Virus record (IMG/VR): IMGVR_UViG_3300015371_000007
Span: 30,547 to 94,546 of that record
Reading direction: 5' to 3' (one strand)
DNA length: 64,000 bases
Source: a virus
The notes beneath the pieces are model-generated. The model was not told the DNA's origin, made no database searches, and worked only from the letters and a program-made list of their open reading frames with translations. Shown here one piece after another: positions 39,201 through 45,200 of the stretch (position 1 is the stretch's first letter; the number at the start of each line of letters is the position of its first letter). Made by a program: the position numbers and the translations under genes.

Positions 39201-42200
39201 AAGGGCGGCATTCCCGGATCGGGCGCGCTGACGCACCAGCTCACGGTCGATCGGGTACGGACACGGTTCCGCCGCGCGCCGCTCGTGTCGGTCAACGATG
39301 CCGTGCGCGCGCTCGGCGGCGGCGTGCCGGGCTACCTCGACGCCGTCGCGGACTTCCTGCGCACACAGCGGGAGAAGGTCGTCAACGGCGAGTTGACCAC
39401 GCGCGACGTCGCCAAGGCCTACCTGCTCACGCTCGGCAGCATCGGCGCCGGCCCGATCAATCTCGACACCTTCGTCAAGTCGACCGGTCTCGTGCCGTCG
39501 GCCGACTTCGTGACCGTGGAGCGCGGCGTCGCCAAGGTGCGGCCCGAGGAAGCGGTCGCGCTCTGGATGTTCACGCCGGCCGGCCAGCGCGCGCTCGATG
39601 CGCTGGAGGGGGGCCACGTCCGCCAGCGCGATTTCGCCGGCTTGATGCGCGTGCGCGATGCCTACGGGCGCAATGACATCCGCAACAACGGCTTCCGCCG
39701 CAGCACGACGGGCCTGCGATCGCTCTACGACATCAAGACGCTGACCGACGAGCTGAACGCTGCGCGCGGCGCGTCGGGGCCGATGGGCGAGATCGTCCGC
39801 TCGATGATGGGGATCTCGCACGGCAAGGAAGGGTTCATCAAGCATCTGCTCGGCATCGGCGATACGCCGACGGTCGACTCGGTCGCGATCAATTTCTGGC
39901 TGACGGGCCAGGGCGATATCCGCGACGTGCAGACGCCCGCGGCGCAACTGGCGCGCGACGTCAAGACCGTGCTGCTGCCGAAGGACTACGCCCGCGCCGA
40001 GCTGGCCGATCGGATTCAGCAGCAAGTGCAGGCGGTCGCGACGCGGCTGGGCATGGACCCGGAGACCGCCGGCCATCTGCTGCATCACTGGCTGTGGGAC
40101 AAGGCGCGCGGCACCGAGACGTCGCACGCCGGCATGATGCGCGCGATGGCGATGGCGCAGGAGGAGCAGGCGGGGCTCAAGCTGTCGGTGCTCCACAACC
40201 TGCACGTCGACAACCTGGGGTACGTCGACCAGCTGGGAGGCCTGCCGGTGCCGTCGCTCGGCATCGTCAGCGAGGGCGGCACACTCTCCGGCATGGGTAA
40301 CATCACGCTCATCGGCCGGCGCGCGCTGGCCGACCCCGAGCGCGACCCGGTGTTCGACGCCGACGCCTACACGCAGACGTTCCCGCGTGCGGCGTATCCG
40401 AAGGCGAAGACCGGTCCGGCGCAACGCGTGCTCGACCGGTTCAAGCCGTTCGCCACAAAGTTCGATGACAAGCACGTCGAATACCTGCTGTGGGACAACG
40501 CCGTCAACACGCCCAACCCGCACGACACCATCAGTCGCCTCCTGCGGAGCGAAGCCGGCAAGGCCTGGTATCTCAGCGAGGTGATGGGCAAGACGATCGA
40601 ACCGACCATGAAGCCGCGCGAACTGCGCGCCCCGTGGGTCGCCGACCCGACGTTTGTAGCCGAGGCGCCCGAGCTGATGCGGCAGATTGACGCGCTCGCC
40701 CCGAGCGAGCGGACGGGCGACAGCGCGCCGGCACGGGCGTTCGCCGCCCTCGCGCGTGGCGCGATCGATCGCTATCTGGAGACGCCGGAAGGCGCCAAGT
40801 GGGTCAAGGTCAACAAGACCCGCGAAGCGGCGCGGGCGTTCGTCGCCCGTGGCTGGGGCGACGGCGGCGAGTGGATGGCCGACGAGAGCCAGACGATCCC
40901 GTGGGGGACGATGTCGCGCCTCGTCGACAGCGTGCGGCAGGACGTCGGGAAGGAGCGCGTCGACGGCGAGAAGACGCGCGCGGAACTGGACGCCGCGCTG
41001 AAGGGCAAGGAGGCCGAGTTCAAGGCGTGGATCGAGCAACAGGTGCTCGGCCTGCACGGCGAGCCCTACATCACGATCGGGCGCCGCCGCGTGCCGATCA
41101 CGCTCAGCAACCTCGTGGACGCGATGCGCGCGGGCGCCAAGGTGAACAGCGTGCAGAGCACGCTGGTGTTCGGCGAGGGGAAGGCGCGCGCGTCGGCGGC
41201 GCACCAGATCACCAGCACCGCGGAGCTGCGCAACCGCGCCGCGTGGCAGCTCGGCACCGAGGAGTCCATCAAGGCCGCGCGCGAGACGGCCAAGAAGGCG
41301 CTGGAAGAGTGGCGCAACGATGTCGTCCGCTACTACGGTGAGCGGACGGGGCGTGGCGAGTTCGGCCAGACGTGGGAAGGCCTCGACGCGTCGATGCGCG
41401 CACTGGCGCGCTGGGCGTCGACCAAGGGCCGCACGGCGCAGACGCTGCGCAGCGCCCTGTGGCGGGAAGGCTTCCGCAACGTGCCGGGCGGCGCCATCGC
41501 AGACGGAGTCAAGGCCGGGCGGCTCTTCATGGAAGCGCCGGTCCCCTACTTCGAGGCGAAGCCGCAGCGCGCCGTGCGCCTGTCGGAGTTTGCCGGCGCC
41601 GTCATCCCGTCGACCGCGCCCGCGGAGACGCGCGCGATCCTCGACAAGCACGGCGTGCCCTACCGCGAGTACGACGCCGCGCAGGAGAAGGGCCAGCAGG
41701 AAGCCACGATCGCCTTCCGCGACGAGCTGGCGCGCCAGGGCGAGGACGTGCTCTTCCAGCGGAATGAGCAGACGGAGTCGGCCGCGTTCCAGCGCTGGTT
41801 CGGGAACAGCGAGGTCGTCGACGCGGCCGGTGACCCACTGGTCGTCTACCACGGGACGGGCGGGCCGGCGATCGCGGCGTTCGAGGGTGGGCGCGTCAAC
41901 ACCCGCGGCATCTACTTCACGGCGAGCCCGCACCTGGCCGATGCGTATGCCAGCCGTCCCTCGCGAGGGGGGCGACAGGCGATCTATCCGGTCTACCTTC
42001 GTATCGAGAACCCGTTCGTGGTCGAGCGGCAGACGCCCGACCAAGTGCGCGCCGACCGCGCGGGCGCCACCGAGCGCCGCCAGTTCTCCATGTCCCTGTC
42101 CGCGGCGCAGATTGCGGATCTCAAGGCGCAGGGCTACGACGGCATCATCAATCACGACGCGAAGGAATACGTCGTCTTCGATCCGGCGCAGATCAAGAGC

Positions 42201-45200
42201 GCGATCGGCAACCGCGGCACGTTCGATCCGTCCGATCCGAACATCCTCTACCAGGGCGACGACGAGAAAGCGCCGACGCTCGACGAGCTGACCGCGCAGA
42301 TCGCGACGCTGCAGCAGCGGCTCGACCTCTACTACGAGAAGCGGGCGCCGCAGGCGGTCATCGACCGCGCCGAAGGCCAGCTCGCGGCGCTGGAAGATCG
42401 CGCCGAGGGGCTGAGCGAGGCGCTCGGCGAATACGACCGCGACAACGAGGACGAAGTCGGCGCCGTGTCGCTCGAACAGGACTTCGCGGGCATCTACGAC
42501 CGCTACTTCATCAATCCGCCGGCCCACGTGCGCGCGCAGTCGGAAGAGGAGATTCGGACCGATGCGCTCGCGGCGCTCCGCGGCGCGCTCATCAGTGCGA
42601 GCTTCATCGGCACCAACGAGCCGATGCGGGCCGTCGACCACGTCACCGACGAGATGGTGCTCGCGGCCGCGGAGGACGCGTACTGGCATCAGATCCACCT
42701 TCGCCAGCGGCTGCGGATCCGGCAGGCGAATGGCGGCGATGCGATGAGCCCGGCGCTGCAGGCGTATCTCGCCGAGCACTCGGAGCCGTTGTATGAGAGC
42801 GCCTGGCACGGCTCGCCGCACATCTTCGAGAAGTTCTCGCTGCATCACGTCGGCACCGGCGAGGGGGCGCAGACGTTCGGCTGGGGCCTCTACTTCGCCG
42901 GCAAGCGCGAGGTCGCCGAAGGCTACCGACACCGGCTCGCGGGGCCGGCCCCGCAAACGCCACACCTTGCGCTGCGTGGCGAGCCCGTGTTCCGCCCGAA
43001 TGGGACGCTCAGCTTCCAGACCAGCCAGATCACGACGCGCGGCGCAGAGCGGGTGACGGTCCAGACGAATCCGATCACGGCGCGTGAGCATCGCGGCTGG
43101 AAGGAATTGGAGTGGTGGGCGGGGTCGCTCGCGCATTACGGCCACACGCCAGCCACGGGGCCAGAGGCCGTGGCGGTGATCCGGCAACAGCTCGAAGCGA
43201 CCGAACGCGAGTATCTCGCCGCGGTGCACGAAAACAGCACCATCAGCGGGGACGCGTACGAGGACGCGGATCGCCTTGCCAACGTGGATGCCGCCATCGA
43301 TCTCCTCGACCAGCACCAGGCGGAGCTGGACGTGGTGCTGCCGGCGCAGCCGGGACGGCTCTACAAGGTCGAGATCCCCGAAGACGAGGACTTCCTCGAT
43401 TGGGACAAGACCGCGTCGCAGCAGAGCCAGAAGGTGCAGACGGCGCTGCGGGCGCTCGGGATCGAATGGGAGCCCGTGAAGCCGTGGTCGCCGAAGCGCT
43501 TCCTCGCGTGGTCGCACACGGGCGCCTTCGATCGGCTGTGGCGCGAGGACATCGGGATCCGCGAATCGCTGGCGGCGGGCGTCCATGCCGCCAACTCCGG
43601 CAGTCGCGAGGCGTTCGATCGGTGGTATAGCCAGCATCAGGGGCTCATGCCGAAGGGCATGATCGACCCCACGGGCGCGACCCTCTACGGCGATCTGCAG
43701 AACCAGCTCTATCGGGAGAAGGGCTACGCCTCGACGCCGGGATCCCCGATGTATAAGCACGCGGCGCGGCTGGCGTCGGAGGCGCTGGCGGCGCAGGGCA
43801 TCGCGGGGATTCGCTACCTCGACGGCGCGTCGCGGAGCAAGGGCGAGGGCACGAGCAACTTCGTGGTCTTCGACGACAAGCTCGTCAACATCGTCGAGAT
43901 GTATCAAGAGGAGCAGCGGCGCGCGAAGGCGTCGGTCGAGTTCCTCGACACGGGCGAAGCGTTGGTGCGAGCGCTCACAAACCCCGACGTCTCCAGCGGC
44001 GTGCACGAGCTGGCGCACATCGCGCGTCGATGGCTCTTCGACCTCAGCGTGCCGGCCGAGCAGCGCGCAGGTATCAGCGACGACGACATTCGCACGGCGG
44101 CGAAGTGGGCGGGCGCGCGCATCGGGCCGGACGGCGCCATCCAGTGGCGGTGGACGCGGCGCGACGACCAGGGCCGCGTCATGCGCGACGCGGAGGGCCG
44201 GCTCATCATCGACGTCCGCGCGGAAGAGAAGTTCGCGCGCGGGTTCGAGCGCTATCTCTACGAGGGGAAAGCGCCGATCCCCGAGCTGGAAGCGCTCTTC
44301 CAGAAGTTTGCGGCGTGGCTGCGCGACATCTACCACCGGCTGCTCGGTTCGCCGATTGACGTCGAGATCTCGCCCGCGATGTGGGAGGTCTACGACCACC
44401 TCGTGACGCGCATGGCGACGCGCACCGACGCGACTGCTGACCGTGCCTCGCCGGCCGACACCGAGCCGCTCGACGCGCTCTTCCAACTCGAGCCCGATGA
44501 CCCGCCGCCGACGGGCTTTTGGGCGAAGCGTCGCGCGGCGCGCGAAGAGCGGAACGCGCCGCCGCTGATTACCTCACTCGATCCGGCCGTTGAGGAACGG
44601 CTGCGCGCCGCGCGCGGGCATCCCGTGACGCCGTGGCTCGCCGGCATGAAGGAGAAGCTGGGGGTCCTGCCGAAGCTGACGCGCCACTTCCCTGAGATTA
44701 GTCCGTCGCGATCGGCGCCCGAGGCGACCGCGCACGAGCTGCTACTGGAGCAGGAACGCGCCTCGAAGTTCGGCCAGGTCGTCGCCTACAACCGGATCTC
44801 GGATCTGCTCGCGCCGATGACGCTGCGCGAAGTGGACGTGTTCACGCGCGCGCTGATTCTGCCCGACATCCTCAAGGACGTTGAGGACGGGCTCTACGAG
44901 GGCAAGGAGCTGCCGTTCGGCTTCGCGGACGCAGACGCGGTGGAGGCCGACCTCGCGCGCGTCAACGCCGTCGTTGCCGAGCACCCGAAGATCCGCACCG
45001 CGCTGGACAAGCGCGCGGCGTTCGTAAAGCGGCTGACGCAGGACCTTGTCACGGCGAAGCTGCTCAAGCGCGAGGTGCTCGACGACGACCGCTACTACCA
45101 CCGGCAGGTCATGGCGCACCTCGGCCAGTCGCCCTACGGTCTCGGCGTCGCCAACGGCAAGCAGCTGCGGGCGCGGCGGCGCGGCTTCCAAGTCGCGCGC

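Noticed and set aside
37386-44486. A 2,366-codon open frame on the minus strand
   Set aside because: It is the antisense shadow of the giant gene: Arg/His/Val-rich, no motif, no plausible ribosome binding site. High GC with strong third-position bias leaves few stops on the opposite strand.
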